Positions 26,788-36,161 of a stretch of DNA of 64,000 nt are shown here, piece after piece. The position numbers were made by a program, and so were the translations under genes. Every line of letters starts with the position of its first letter. Position 1 is the stretch's first letter. Below the pieces are notes generated by a model. That model was not told the origin of the DNA. It ran no database searches and saw only the letters and a program-made list of their open reading frames with translations. Origin of the DNA: Prochlorococcus sp. AG-402-I21 (GTDB taxonomy: Bacteria; Cyanobacteriota; Cyanobacteriia; PCC-6307; Cyanobiaceae); the NCBI GenBank assembly GCA_003216955.1, contig QCHZ01000002.1, positions 62,001 through 126,000 on the forward strand, read 5' to 3'.

Positions 26788-27075
26788 TTAATCTTCTAGT
26801 CGAGTTGAGCCTGAATATTTTATTAGCCAAAAATTAACTCTTCTTCTGACATTAAAAGGCATTTCATTTTGGAGTTGAATTAATTCCATAGCACCAAGTC
26901 TTTTTAGTTCTCTTGATTCAAGACTCCACATTTTTTCCGCTTCACAAATCAAACGAGCCCAACTTCTTGAGTGCTGCCATTGCCTAAGACGCTTTTTCAA
27001 TTCGCTACCATCAGCCTTACTTTTAACAAGGGGAAACTGACCAACTATGTTTTTCTTGGTGAAATATTTTCTCAT
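26788..27075 (-). CDS. Small basic hypothetical protein
   Basis: 95 residues from ATG 27075. A basic, Trp-containing protein (LRQWQHSRSWARLICEAEKMW) with an Arg-rich middle and no membrane segment. No family is recognised. It lies alone between hisS and the exonuclease gene. Confidence 0.55.
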   Translation of the reverse strand: MRKYFTKKNIVGQFPLVKSKADGSELKKRLRQWQHSRSWARLICEAEKMWSLESRELKRLGAMELIQLQNEMPFNVRRRVNFWLIKYSGSTRLED

Positions 27076-27169
27076 AAATTAAGCATCAAGAAAACTCTAG
27101 AAAACTCATTACTCAATACATTAAACATATAGCAAAGATTTGAAATGAGTACTTTATGAAAAATCTACT

Positions 27170-28015
27170 TCAAACATTAAATTCGACTTCATGAACGGAG
27201 AATTCTAATTTTTTCATATCCCGACGACTCATTTTTCTAGACCAAGCCCCCTTAATTGCATCATTCCATCTAAAACCAGCATTTTTTGCCAAATACCTAT
27301 CCTCATAAGAGATCTCAGCACGAATCAGAACTTTTGGTTCTAACGCTCTAATCAATAGTTTTTCGAGTTCACTACATCTTTTAAAAACCTCTGACAAATA
27401 TATGCAATCTGTCAAAGCTCTATGTGCATTCCAGACTGGTACACCGTATGCCAATGCAAGATCTTTAACAGAGGGGCGAGTCTTCAATTGTCTATCAGCA
27501 GGCCAAGTTATATCATCCATCGAACAAATCCATTGTTTTTCAATCTGAGGCAATTTATTAAAACCGAACCATTTCATATCAAATTCTGCATTGTGAGCAA
27601 CAATTGCATCTGATACTTCAACCAAAGATTCAAAGTATTTAATTGCTTCTGATAGCGGTTGAGGCAATCTAGTTATTTCAGCAGGAATATTATTTATTTT
27701 TTCAGCTTTATTGATTTCAACTGGTAATAGAAAAGATTGCTGAGCTAACACCGATCTACTTTTTACATTAAAAAGGATCGAACCTACTTCAAGACAATCA
27801 TCCCTTTCATTATCAAGACCGGTGGTTTCCGTATCTAAAATCAAGATATTTTCTGGAAAATGCTCTTTACTTAAAATTTCAACCCGCTCTTCTTTTGACC
27901 TGAATGAATTTTCTTCTCCGAGCTCTTTAGTTTTTTCACTGGCAATTTCTTTAGTTGTTTCATATAGAAAGCCAAGCTGTTCGCTCTCTTCCTGATGATT
28001 CTGATCTTCTGTCAC
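27170..28015 (-). CDS. DnaQ-like 3'-5' exonuclease with C-terminal accessory domain
   Basis: 281 residues. The DEDDh exonuclease motifs are complete: Exo I DTETTGL (Asp61, Glu63), Exo II AHNAEFD (Asp146) and Exo III HRALTD (His198, Asp203). After the nuclease comes a small domain (about 225-275) with EDRYLAKNAGFRWNDAIKG and WSRK, which resembles the AKxxGxRWD...K.W pattern of small nucleic-acid-binding modules (DUF5710-like). The length is short for a polymerase III epsilon subunit with clamp motif, so it may be an independent repair or degradation exonuclease. Start GTG 28015. Confidence 0.85.
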   Translation of the reverse strand: MTEDQNHQEESEQLGFLYETTKEIASEKTKELGEENSFRSKEERVEILSKEHFPENILILDTETTGLDNERDDCLEVGSILFNVKSRSVLAQQSFLLPVEINKAEKINNIPAEITRLPQPLSEAIKYFESLVEVSDAIVAHNAEFDMKWFGFNKLPQIEKQWICSMDDITWPADRQLKTRPSVKDLALAYGVPVWNAHRALTDCIYLSEVFKRCSELEKLLIRALEPKVLIRAEISYEDRYLAKNAGFRWNDAIKGAWSRKMSRRDMKKLEFSVHEVEFNV

Positions 28016-28155
28016 TTCTAAATTAATTAGTCATTCTTCTATTATCATCAAAAAAAACAGAGTTTCATAAAAACTTAGTAGAAGATTAGAAATAAAAGAT
28101 ACTTATATTTAATTTATAATCGTTTTTATTTTTTCTATAGAGTGATTCTTCATCA

Positions 28156-28881
28156 ATGAGCACTTTTAGGCGTATAAGTGATGTTTCTTGTCAATGGCCA
28201 TCAAGACCAATTGGTCTTATAGAACTAATTGGAGGTAGCTATATTTCAATTAAACCAGAAGTTACATACAAAAGACTTATTACTGGTTTCTTACAAAGAA
28301 ATTTTGCAGTACATTCATGGGCTTATATCCCTAACTTTGATCATCAACTTCAAGCAAATTATGCATGGAAACAATTCCGTCAATCCCGAAAAATCCTTGA
28401 AAAAAGAATTGGCTTAAAACCAATATCAATAAAACTGGGTCATAGTCTTGGATGTAAGTTGCATTTACTAGCACCGGATGGAGGAAGGAATTCCGATGGT
28501 TTAGTAGCTATAAGCTTTAATAATTTTAGGGCAGATAAATCGATACCTTTACTTAAGAAAATGTCTCAAAAACTTAATTTTCAAACTGAATTTAGTCCAA
28601 GTCCCTCAGAAACATTAAATCTTATAAGAGAACATTATGAGCAAGTAAATAACCTATTAATAAAATTTAAAAATGATAATCTAGATCAAAATGATTTATT
28701 ACTTAAATCATTAAAGGAAAGACCTTCAGATAAATCTAAAATTATATTGTTAGATGGTAATCATCTAACCCCAATAAGTATAGGGATAAGAGAGAAGTTA
28801 CTAAAGTCTAAATTTCAAAGCTCTTTGAAATATGAAAAAATTGATTTAGTAGTCGATCAAGTAACTAATTGGAAAATTTAA
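28156..28881 (+). CDS. DUF1350 family alpha/beta hydrolase-like protein
   Basis: 241 residues. The family, found in cyanobacteria and plants, has an alpha/beta hydrolase fold. The nucleophile elbow is visible as GHSLGCKLHLL (about 95-105), preceded by PIGLIELIGGSYISI. There is no signal peptide. The substrate and role are unknown. It converges on acs with a 2-base gap. Start ATG 28156. Confidence 0.8.
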   Translation: MSTFRRISDVSCQWPSRPIGLIELIGGSYISIKPEVTYKRLITGFLQRNFAVHSWAYIPNFDHQLQANYAWKQFRQSRKILEKRIGLKPISIKLGHSLGCKLHLLAPDGGRNSDGLVAISFNNFRADKSIPLLKKMSQKLNFQTEFSPSPSETLNLIREHYEQVNNLLIKFKNDNLDQNDLLLKSLKERPSDKSKIILLDGNHLTPISIGIREKLLKSKFQSSLKYEKIDLVVDQVTNWKI

Positions 28882-28883
28882 TA

Positions 28884-30860
28884 CTAACTTCTTAATTTAT
28901 CTAAAACAGATCTATCTTCAAGAGTACTAGTATCACCGCTTATTTCATCTCCCGAAGCCAGTGCTCTCAAAATTCTGCGCATTATTTTTCCGCTTCTTGT
29001 TTTAGGAAGAGAGTCAGTAAATTTAATTTCATCAGGTTTAGCAATTGGTCCAATTTCATTCACGACATGTTTTTTTAATTGTGCATCAATATTTTCATTT
29101 GCATCTGCACCAGTTTTCAACGTGACAAAGGCTACTATTGATTCCCCTTTTAAATCATCAGGTCTACCAACTACTGCAGCTTCTGAGATGAGCTCATGAC
29201 TAACTAAAGCTGATTCTATTTCCATTGTTCCAAGCCTATGACCAGAGACATTTATAACATCATCAACTCTTCCCATAACCCAAAAATAACCTTCCTCATC
29301 TTTTCGAGCCCCATCTCCAGCAAAATATATATAGCTATTATCCGAAGGTTTTAAATACTCCCAGTAACTCTCTCTAAATCTTTTTTCATCTCCATAAACA
29401 TTTCTCATCATTCCAGGCCATGGTCTTTTAACTACTAAATATCCACCCTCATTACTAGAAACAGAGTCTCCATCTGAATTGACCACATCGGCTTCAATCC
29501 CAGGCAAAGGGAAAGTTGCTGATCCAGGTTTTGTTGGAGTCGCTCCTGGAAGAGGACTAATCATTACACCTCCAGTTTCTGTTTGCCACCATGTATCAAC
29601 TATTGGGCATTTCCCTCCTCCAATAACGTCTCGATACCAGATCCAGGCCTCAGGATTAATCGGCTCTCCAACAGTTCCTAAAAGTCTCAAACTAGATAAA
29701 TCGTATTGATTAGGAATCATTTCTCCTGCTTTCATAAACGCCCTTATAGCGGTTGGAGCAGTATAAAAAATTGAAATTTTATGCCTCTGAATTACTTCCC
29801 AAAAAGCGCCTGGATTTGATGGCCTAGGAACTCCTTCGTACATAACAGTAGTAGCACCATTAGATAGTGGGCCATAGACGATATAACTATGTCCAGTTAT
29901 CCAACCCACATCAGCGGTACACCAATAAACATCATTTTCACGAATATCAAAAATCCATTTAAAAGTTAAATGAGACCAAAGGTTATACCCAGCAGTTGAA
30001 TGAACTACTCCTTTTGGTTTACCTGTAGAGCCAGAAGTATACAAAACAAATAAGCAATCCTCGCTATCCATTTGTTCTGGCAAACATTCTTCTGATTGAC
30101 TATCTACAATTTCATGCCACCAATAATCTCTACTATCATCCATAGAAATAAGTTTTTTTGTCCTTTGAACAACTAAAACAGATTCGACCTTTGGGCAAGT
30201 ACCACCCTCCAATGCTTGATCAACAGCATCTTTGAGAGGAATTATTTTGTCTTTTCTAAAACCGCCATCAGCTGTAATTACTGCTTTCGCTTCTCCATTA
30301 ATCAACCGGTCCCTTAGAGCCTCAGAAGAAAAGCCTCCAAACACCACTGAATGAGGTGCACCAATCCTTGCACAAGCAAGCATTGCAATTGCAGCCTCAG
30401 GCACCATGGGCATATACAAAGCAACAAGGTCACCTCTACCTATACCTATAGACTTAAGTGCATTAGCTGCTTTGCAAACTTCTTTGTGTAGTTGTTTGTA
30501 GGTATATTTTTTTTGCTCACCTGGCTCCCCTTCCCAAATCAAGGCGATTTTGTCAGCTGTTGAACTATTTAAGTGTCGATCTAGACAGTTAAAAGAAATA
30601 TTAGTTTTTCCACCATCGAACCATTTAGCGAATGGTGGATTGGACCAATCAAGTACTTTGCTAAAAGATTTAAACCAGTGTAATTCTTCTCTAGCTGCAT
30701 CCCCCCAAAACTTGTTGGGATCTGATTTGGCCATCTCCGTCATCTCCAAATACTTAGAAAAAGATGAGATTCTACTTTTACTAGAAAAGTCATCAGAGGG
30801 GGGGAAAACTCTCTGCTCCTGAAGAACAGACTCAATAGAGTTAGAATTGTCTGAATTCAT
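28884..30860 (-). CDS. acs: Acetyl-CoA synthetase
   Basis: Activates acetate to acetyl-CoA via acetyl-AMP. The ANL family motif [14 protein letters not shown] and the C-terminal [11 protein letters not shown] with the lysine that is acetylated in Acs proteins are both present. I prefer ATG 30860 (658 residues, starting [19 protein letters not shown]) to the longer frame starting at TTG 30896, because other Acs proteins begin close to the IESVLQE block. This would let the cell use acetate, or recycle it from its own metabolism. Confidence 0.93.
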   Translation of the reverse strand: MNSDNSNSIESVLQEQRVFPPSDDFSSKSRISSFSKYLEMTEMAKSDPNKFWGDAAREELHWFKSFSKVLDWSNPPFAKWFDGGKTNISFNCLDRHLNSSTADKIALIWEGEPGEQKKYTYKQLHKEVCKAANALKSIGIGRGDLVALYMPMVPEAAIAMLACARIGAPHSVVFGGFSSEALRDRLINGEAKAVITADGGFRKDKIIPLKDAVDQALEGGTCPKVESVLVVQRTKKLISMDDSRDYWWHEIVDSQSEECLPEQMDSEDCLFVLYTSGSTGKPKGVVHSTAGYNLWSHLTFKWIFDIRENDVYWCTADVGWITGHSYIVYGPLSNGATTVMYEGVPRPSNPGAFWEVIQRHKISIFYTAPTAIRAFMKAGEMIPNQYDLSSLRLLGTVGEPINPEAWIWYRDVIGGGKCPIVDTWWQTETGGVMISPLPGATPTKPGSATFPLPGIEADVVNSDGDSVSSNEGGYLVVKRPWPGMMRNVYGDEKRFRESYWEYLKPSDNSYIYFAGDGARKDEEGYFWVMGRVDDVINVSGHRLGTMEIESALVSHELISEAAVVGRPDDLKGESIVAFVTLKTGADANENIDAQLKKHVVNEIGPIAKPDEIKFTDSLPKTRSGKIMRRILRALASGDEISGDTSTLEDRSVLDKLRS

Positions 30861-30952
30861 GAAAGATAAAAACAACTTTTCATTTATTGCATTCAAGCTA
30901 TTTCTGACAAAAAGGCTTGAATAGTGAAACTCTTATTTAAAACAAATTCATA

Positions 30953-31633
30953 ATGAAGAAAAATTGGAATTTTCCTAAAGCCTTTTTATTTGATCTTGAT
31001 GGAGTTCTAATTGATTCAGAACCCTTACATGGACAAGCATGGAAAGAAACAGCCTCACTTTTTAATCTAAATCTAACTTCTAGCCAACTAAAACTATTAA
31101 GAGGAAGAAGAAGAATTGATTGTGCCAATGAACTGGTTAAATTGATTCCGAAGGAAGTTAAGGTGAAAGAATTACTAAACCTACATAAGCCCATCTCAAG
31201 GAAACTTATCCTCAATGCTCAAGCAATGCAAGGTGGTGAAAGCTTGGTCAAAAGGTGTCATGAAAACAATATCCCAATGGCGTTAGTAACCAGTAGCAGC
31301 TCTGAATCTTTCCAAATAAAAACTGCTCCTCATCAATGGATGAATCTATTTTCTGTAATGGTTCTTGGCGATGACAAATTACTAGCCAAAGGGAAACCGG
31401 CTCCAGACCCATATCTATTAGCCGCTGAAAAATTAAATATTGCTCCTGAAGAATGTTGGGCAGTTGAAGACTCAATCTCTGGAACATCCTCAGCATTGGA
31501 GGCAGGATGTCTTGTTTTCTTTTTAAAAGAAAACACCGATGAACTTCCAAAAAAAGAAGTTTTTGATCAACACATTAATTTAAAACAAATTACCCATTTA
31601 ACAGAAATTGAACAAATGTTAAATGAGTATTGA
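30953..31633 (+). CDS. HAD-superfamily sugar-phosphate phosphatase or mutase
   Basis: 226 residues. The HAD nucleophile motif FDLDGVLIDSEPLH is at 13-26 (Asp14, Asp16), followed by a helical cap, VTSSSSES (motif II, about 105-112), KGKPAPDPY (motif III Lys) and VEDSISGTSSA (motif IV). This is the CbbY/beta-phosphoglucomutase-like branch. Substrate not identifiable. Start ATG 30953. It is divergent from acs and convergent with the prenyl synthase gene, with a 1-base gap. Confidence 0.88.
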   Translation: MKKNWNFPKAFLFDLDGVLIDSEPLHGQAWKETASLFNLNLTSSQLKLLRGRRRIDCANELVKLIPKEVKVKELLNLHKPISRKLILNAQAMQGGESLVKRCHENNIPMALVTSSSSESFQIKTAPHQWMNLFSVMVLGDDKLLAKGKPAPDPYLLAAEKLNIAPEECWAVEDSISGTSSALEAGCLVFFLKENTDELPKKEVFDQHINLKQITHLTEIEQMLNEY

Positions 31634-31634
31634 A

Positions 31635-32606
31635 TTAATAAAGCCTGCTAATAACAAATTCAGGCAATTCAAGTAATGCCTTTTTTGATGGTGAATCTGG
31701 TAACCAAGAAATTGAACCTTTTGATTCAGAAGCATATTTTTCGGCTAATTCTCTTGATTTTTTGATCGCACTTGAATGTCTCACTAGAGATAAAGCTTTA
31801 TCAAGATCATCTTTTTGGGAGAATTTACCATTAATGAGTTCGCTAAGAGTTGGATTCTCCTCCAAAGCATAGAAAACAGGCGCAGTAAGGTATCCACTTT
31901 GAAGATCACTAGCAGCAGGTTTACCTAATTGTTCATCATTTCCAGTAAAATCTAGAATATCATCAACTACTTGAAAAGCTAATCCTAATTGTCTTCCATA
32001 AAAATAAAGTGATTCTAACCTCTCTTTATCTACATCGGTTAAAACACCAATAGCTTTGGAGCTATTGGCAATAAGTGAGGCTGTTTTACAATAGCTTTTT
32101 TCTAAATAACTTTCGAAAGATTGACTAGAATCGAATCTATTAAGACCCTGCTTAATTTCTCCTTCAGCTAGATCCATAATCACTCTACTTAACAATTTAA
32201 CAACATCTAAATTATCAAGATTTGCCAAATGCCAACTCGCTTGGGCAAATAAAAAATCTCCAGCGAGAACAGCTATTCTTGGATCAAATCTACTATGGAC
32301 AGTTTCAACACCCCTTCGTGTATCAGCTTCATCAACAACATCATCATGCACAAGAGAAGCGGTATGAATCATCTCAGTGATTTGGGCCAATTGTCGATGT
32401 TTCAAAGGAAGATCCTTTTCAGAAGTCAAGGCTCTTGAAATTAATAAAACAATTCCAGGTCTTAAACGTTTCCCTCCTGCACTAAAAAGATGTTCTGCAG
32501 CAGCCTGCAAAATAGGGTGTCCAGCGCCTATGAGGCTGCGAAGGTCCAAAAGCAATGCTTCTAGATCAAGTTCAACAGGTTGAAGAATTTCCGTTGCTGT
32601 GGTCAT
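31635..32606 (-). CDS. sds: Long-chain polyprenyl diphosphate synthase (solanesyl type)
   Basis: 323 residues. It elongates isoprenoid chains, probably for the plastoquinone side chain. The first aspartate-rich motif is DDVVDEADTRRG at 88-99 (Asp88, 89, 92), and the second is DDILDFTG near 215-222 (Asp215, 216, 219). No large aromatic residues stand just before the first motif, as expected for a long-chain product. Plastoquinone in cyanobacteria has a nonaprenyl tail, so SPS activity is likely. Start ATG 32606. It sits 22 bases upstream-to-downstream from murI on the same strand. Confidence 0.92.
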   Translation of the reverse strand: MTTATEILQPVELDLEALLLDLRSLIGAGHPILQAAAEHLFSAGGKRLRPGIVLLISRALTSEKDLPLKHRQLAQITEMIHTASLVHDDVVDEADTRRGVETVHSRFDPRIAVLAGDFLFAQASWHLANLDNLDVVKLLSRVIMDLAEGEIKQGLNRFDSSQSFESYLEKSYCKTASLIANSSKAIGVLTDVDKERLESLYFYGRQLGLAFQVVDDILDFTGNDEQLGKPAASDLQSGYLTAPVFYALEENPTLSELINGKFSQKDDLDKALSLVRHSSAIKKSRELAEKYASESKGSISWLPDSPSKKALLELPEFVISRLY

Positions 32607-32628
32607 AAAACCGCTCTACTTTTTAATA

Positions 32629-33426
32629 TTAAGAGACGCAACCCTTCTTCTGCAGTGAAACGAGTTTAACTTCAGGAAACACATTTAACCAATGCTTAGC
32701 TTTAATAGAAAATTTCCTAGGATTAGAGGTTACGTAAAACTTTGAATCAACTAAATTTTTTCTCTTTAAAAAATTGCTTGTTTTTGAATCAATAAACAAC
32801 TTTAATTTCAAAGAAAGAGCTTCAGCAGGGTCAATCAATTTAACACCAGAGGGTAACACCCTAGTGAAAAAAGGAGTTATGAGAGGATAGTGGCTACAGC
32901 CAAGAATTAAAGAATGAATTCTTTGCTCCAAAAGGGGTTGTAAATATTTAATGGCAACATCAGTAATCTCATCTGAATTAATATTATCCATTTCAATCAT
33001 TGGAACTAATTCAGGACAGGGTTGCTCAATTACATAAGTTTTTGGTTTGAATTCTAAAATCGCATTTGTATAAGCCTTGGTTTTAACGGTAGAAGGAGTT
33101 GCAAGAACTCCCACCCTGGATTCATTGATAGTTGAGGCAGCAGAGACAATCAAGTCAAAAACAGGGACATTGGAATTTTTTTTTATTACATCCAAGGCAA
33201 TTGCATTTGTCGTATTACACGCAACCAACAAAGCATCAATATTTTGATTACTAAACCAAAATGATATTTCTTCAGCAATTTTCTCAATTTCATTAGTTGT
33301 CTTTACTCCATAGGGGAGTCTTGCAGTATCAGCCAAATATAAAAATTCATTATTCGGGCATAATTCAATAACCTTTTTTAAAACAGAGATGCCTCCAACT
33401 CCACTATCAAACAATCCAAGGCGCAT
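32629..33426 (-). CDS. murI: Glutamate racemase
   Basis: Makes D-glutamate for peptidoglycan. 265 residues with the two catalytic cysteines: Cys70 in LVACNTTNAIA and Cys177 in LGCSHYPLI. The N-terminus GLFDSGVGG (4-12) and PYG (38-40) are family features. Start ATG 33426 is 2 bases before the end of the amidase gene. The prenyl synthase, murI, amidase and nitrilase genes run in the same direction with very short gaps, suggesting an operon. Confidence 0.95.
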   Translation of the reverse strand: MRLGLFDSGVGGISVLKKVIELCPNNEFLYLADTARLPYGVKTTNEIEKIAEEISFWFSNQNIDALLVACNTTNAIALDVIKKNSNVPVFDLIVSAASTINESRVGVLATPSTVKTKAYTNAILEFKPKTYVIEQPCPELVPMIEMDNINSDEITDVAIKYLQPLLEQRIHSLILGCSHYPLITPFFTRVLPSGVKLIDPAEALSLKLKLFIDSKTSNFLKRKNLVDSKFYVTSNPRKFSIKAKHWLNVFPEVKLVSLQKKGCVS

Positions 33427-33428
33427 AT

Positions 33429-34514
33429 TTAGTTCGAAACTTTTAGATAATTCAGTATTCCTCTAGCAATAGCAAAAGAAATTTTATCTCTATAACTTTT
33501 TTGCCGTAATAAATCTGCATCATACATTCCAGTGACGAATCCAATCTCTACTAAAGCTGCAGGCATAGATGTTTTTCTAATTACATAAAAGCGAGATCTA
33601 CGAACCCCCCTATCTGGGCTTTGCGGAGAAACAATTAAAATTTGTTTTTGAATATTTTTTGCTAAGGAATAGCCTTTATAACCAGAGTAATAATAAGTCT
33701 CTAGTCCATTTACATCTTTTCGCTTACCTCTTGTTGCATTTGCATGAATACTTACAAAAGCATCTGCTCTTGAATCATTAGCTTTATTAACTCTCGGTTG
33801 TAAATCTAATGTTCTCTCATAATTGCGAGTTAGTAATGTTTTAACACCTTTCTTTATTAGAAATCCTGAAACACTCTTTGACACTTCTAATACAATGTCG
33901 GTCTCTCTTAATCCATTAATTCCGACAGCCCCAGGGTCCGAACCTCCATGGCCTGGATCTATAACAACTTTATACTTTCCATATGGAACATTGGGTAAAG
34001 AAGAAATATCAAAGTCTTGAACCTCTATCTTTTCATAAGTTCTTTTTATTGAGTTTCTTAAAATATTACCTTCTTCAATTGAACGAAAAGAATTACTTTC
34101 TAAACCAATAAATTTCAACTCCCATGTGTTTGGAGAAATACCAATTAATTTTAATTTTGAGGGGTCTAATTCAACTGTGGGTGAAAACTCAATAACTAGC
34201 CTTGTTTTACCCTTAGTAGGTTTACCTAGTCTAATTTCCTTAACTGATCCATTGCCCGTAATAGTTCTAGGGCGACTTAATTCTCCAGGGAAATCAATCC
34301 ATACCCTTTCGCCTTTATCAGTGGTTGATGATTGATAAAAAGCATCTAATTTAGCCCCAGAAGAAGTTCTTAATTTAAGGCTCCCGCTACTAGTTAAGGC
34401 CCAAGCTGCAAGAGCGCTGGCAGATCTGAGTGGTAATGAAATAAAGAGATTGGAACAAAAAATAAATCCCGCAAAAAATGCTAATTTTGACTTTAAAGAT
34501 TGATCCTTAAACAT
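33429..34514 (-). CDS. amiC: N-acetylmuramoyl-L-alanine amidase
   Basis: Cuts the stem peptide from MurNAc in the periplasm. A signal-like hydrophobic N-terminus is followed by a beta-rich N-terminal region (about 30-140, AMIN-like) and a zinc amidase domain (from about 178): DPGHGGSDPGAVG (zinc His), GLRET (zinc Glu), FVSIHAN (zinc His) and VEIGFVTG (catalytic Glu). The start is ATG 34514, overlapping the nitrilase stop by 1 base (TGATG), preferred over TTG 34517. Daughter-cell separation is the likely role. Confidence 0.92.
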   Translation of the reverse strand: MFKDQSLKSKLAFFAGFIFCSNLFISLPLRSASALAAWALTSSGSLKLRTSSGAKLDAFYQSSTTDKGERVWIDFPGELSRPRTITGNGSVKEIRLGKPTKGKTRLVIEFSPTVELDPSKLKLIGISPNTWELKFIGLESNSFRSIEEGNILRNSIKRTYEKIEVQDFDISSLPNVPYGKYKVVIDPGHGGSDPGAVGINGLRETDIVLEVSKSVSGFLIKKGVKTLLTRNYERTLDLQPRVNKANDSRADAFVSIHANATRGKRKDVNGLETYYYSGYKGYSLAKNIQKQILIVSPQSPDRGVRRSRFYVIRKTSMPAALVEIGFVTGMYDADLLRQKSYRDKISFAIARGILNYLKVSN

Positions 34515-35338
34515 CAACTAAAAAGCTCTGTTTTTCTGTGTTTCAGGCTTGGCATTTGTCGTCTGATTCTCTCAACTCTTTTTTTATCAGCTGGTGCAAT
34601 TGCTGCTCCTTGAACAACCCCTGCATCTGCAAGAACTGTCCCCCATGGATCAATAACCATCGCATGTCCATGGCTTTGTCTTCTTCCATAGTGGCGACCA
34701 GTTTGAGCTGGAGCAAGAACATAAGCGGTATTTTCAATAGCTCTTGCTTGAAGCAAAACTTGCCAATGATCCTTTCCCGTAAAAGCAGTAAAAGCAGCTG
34801 GAATCATTAATAAATCTGCGCCTTTATTAACCAAATCCCGATAAAGTTCAGGGAATCGCACGTCGTAACATATCGATAGACCGATTTTACAAAGACCTGG
34901 CACATCAACAACAGGTGGAGATTGACTACCGGAAACAATTGTTTCAGACTCTCTGTAGGTATTACCTTCAGGAAGATCAACGTCAAAAAGATGAATTTTG
35001 TCATATTTTGCTAGAGATTGGCCGTCCTTCCCAAACAATTCAGCTCTGTTTAAAGTTCTTATTCCATCGCCCGCGGGGACAGGGAAGCCACCTCCAAGTA
35101 AAACGACTTGATACCGTCTTGCCATCGTTACTAAAAAACTGTTGCATTTTTCAAAGATTGACGACGCAATTTTTAATTTTTTCTGATCTTCGCCCAAAAA
35201 AGCAAAGTTTTCAGGAAGTCCAACAAGATCAGCCCCTCGCCTTGAAGCTAACTCAATTTGTTCTTCAGCAGCATTGAGATTTGCGTCTATGTCTGAGGTA
35301 CTTGTTAGCTGTAAGGCCGCAGCCAAAAAATCTGACAC
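34514..35338 (-). CDS. Carbon-nitrogen hydrolase (nitrilase superfamily)
   Basis: 274 residues with the catalytic triad Glu43 (LPENFAFLG), Lys114 (YDKIHLFDVDLPEG) and Cys157 (LSICYDVRFPELYR). The block EGNTYRES and the short length fit the Nit1/NitFhit or omega-amidase group, which repair or hydrolyse small amides such as deaminated glutathione, but the substrate is not read from the sequence. The start is GTG 35338. Its stop overlaps the amidase start. Confidence 0.88.
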   Translation of the reverse strand: MSDFLAAALQLTSTSDIDANLNAAEEQIELASRRGADLVGLPENFAFLGEDQKKLKIASSIFEKCNSFLVTMARRYQVVLLGGGFPVPAGDGIRTLNRAELFGKDGQSLAKYDKIHLFDVDLPEGNTYRESETIVSGSQSPPVVDVPGLCKIGLSICYDVRFPELYRDLVNKGADLLMIPAAFTAFTGKDHWQVLLQARAIENTAYVLAPAQTGRHYGRRQSHGHAMVIDPWGTVLADAGVVQGAAIAPADKKRVERIRRQMPSLKHRKTELFS

Positions 35339-35368
35339 TGAGTTAATAAAGAAATAATAATTTAAGAG

Positions 35369-36097
35369 TTAGTTTGAGCGAAGTACGCCCGTCTCAATTT
35401 GTTTCGGAATAATAGAAAGGTTATCCAAAGATGCGCAACAAGCAAAATCATCATCATGATTACCTATCCCTGCAAGTCTTTGTCCATGACTTGCAACACG
35501 TAAACATCCCTCAACATTATTCTCCCAATTTTTCCATAGTGCAATTGAAGACATCAATTCATCATTTAATATCTGAACCGACTCTAGTTGATCCATTAAA
35601 AGAGAGGCTAAGGCTCCAGCGGCTAATGAATCTTCTAGAGAGTAGGAACCTTCCCACCCACTACCAACAATCCAAACTTCTTTTGGATTATCACTTTTCA
35701 ATCTTTCAGCAATAGCTTTCCTATTTGGGAATGCCATTGTGTATAAACTTTTGGATTCTCTAACACGATGTAATGACCTTGTTCCATTTGTAGTGCTCAT
35801 AAAAACTCTTTTACCTTTTACTCGATCAGCTGAGACTCCCAATGGAGAATTTCCCAAGTCAAATCCATCAAGTTTTTTGCCACCTCTCTCTCCGACAAGA
35901 ATTTTATCTTTAGTATCAAAAGTCTTTGCCTGATTTTTAAGTTCGTCCACATCTGCAAACACTTGAACTGAATCAGCTCCATTTTCAAGAGCCCAGGCGA
36001 TAGTTGTTGTAGCTCTCAAAACATCAATTACTACAGATGATTCAGGGATAATTCCACTAGGCACATCTGCCGCCACATAAAAATAAGAAAGTTTCAT
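35369..36097 (-). CDS. comB: ComB family 2-phosphosulfolactate phosphatase homologue
   Basis: 242 residues from ATG 36097. The preceding GTG 36103 would add two residues, but [15 protein letters not shown] is the usual family start. The blocks [23 protein letters not shown] and [17 protein letters not shown] are characteristic of ComB. In methanogens the enzyme works in coenzyme M synthesis; cyanobacteria lack that pathway, so the true substrate here is unknown. It is divergent from the UbiD gene. Confidence 0.88.
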   Translation of the reverse strand: MKLSYFYVAADVPSGIIPESSVVIDVLRATTTIAWALENGADSVQVFADVDELKNQAKTFDTKDKILVGERGGKKLDGFDLGNSPLGVSADRVKGKRVFMSTTNGTRSLHRVRESKSLYTMAFPNRKAIAERLKSDNPKEVWIVGSGWEGSYSLEDSLAAGALASLLMDQLESVQILNDELMSSIALWKNWENNVEGCLRVASHGQRLAGIGNHDDDFACCASLDNLSIIPKQIETGVLRSN

Positions 36098-36161
36098 TTC
36101 CACAAAGGCTGATAACTTGCGTCACAGTAACTAGATAAATAGGTTAATCGTGCAGACCTTC

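Noticed and set aside
34538-35277. Several plus- and minus-strand frames over the nitrilase gene
   Set aside because: They are complementary or out of frame to a gene with a complete catalytic triad.
36150-36161. GTG start four codons upstream of the UbiD ATG
   Set aside because: The family starts at MKLFRQ-like sequence, so ATG 36162 is preferred.
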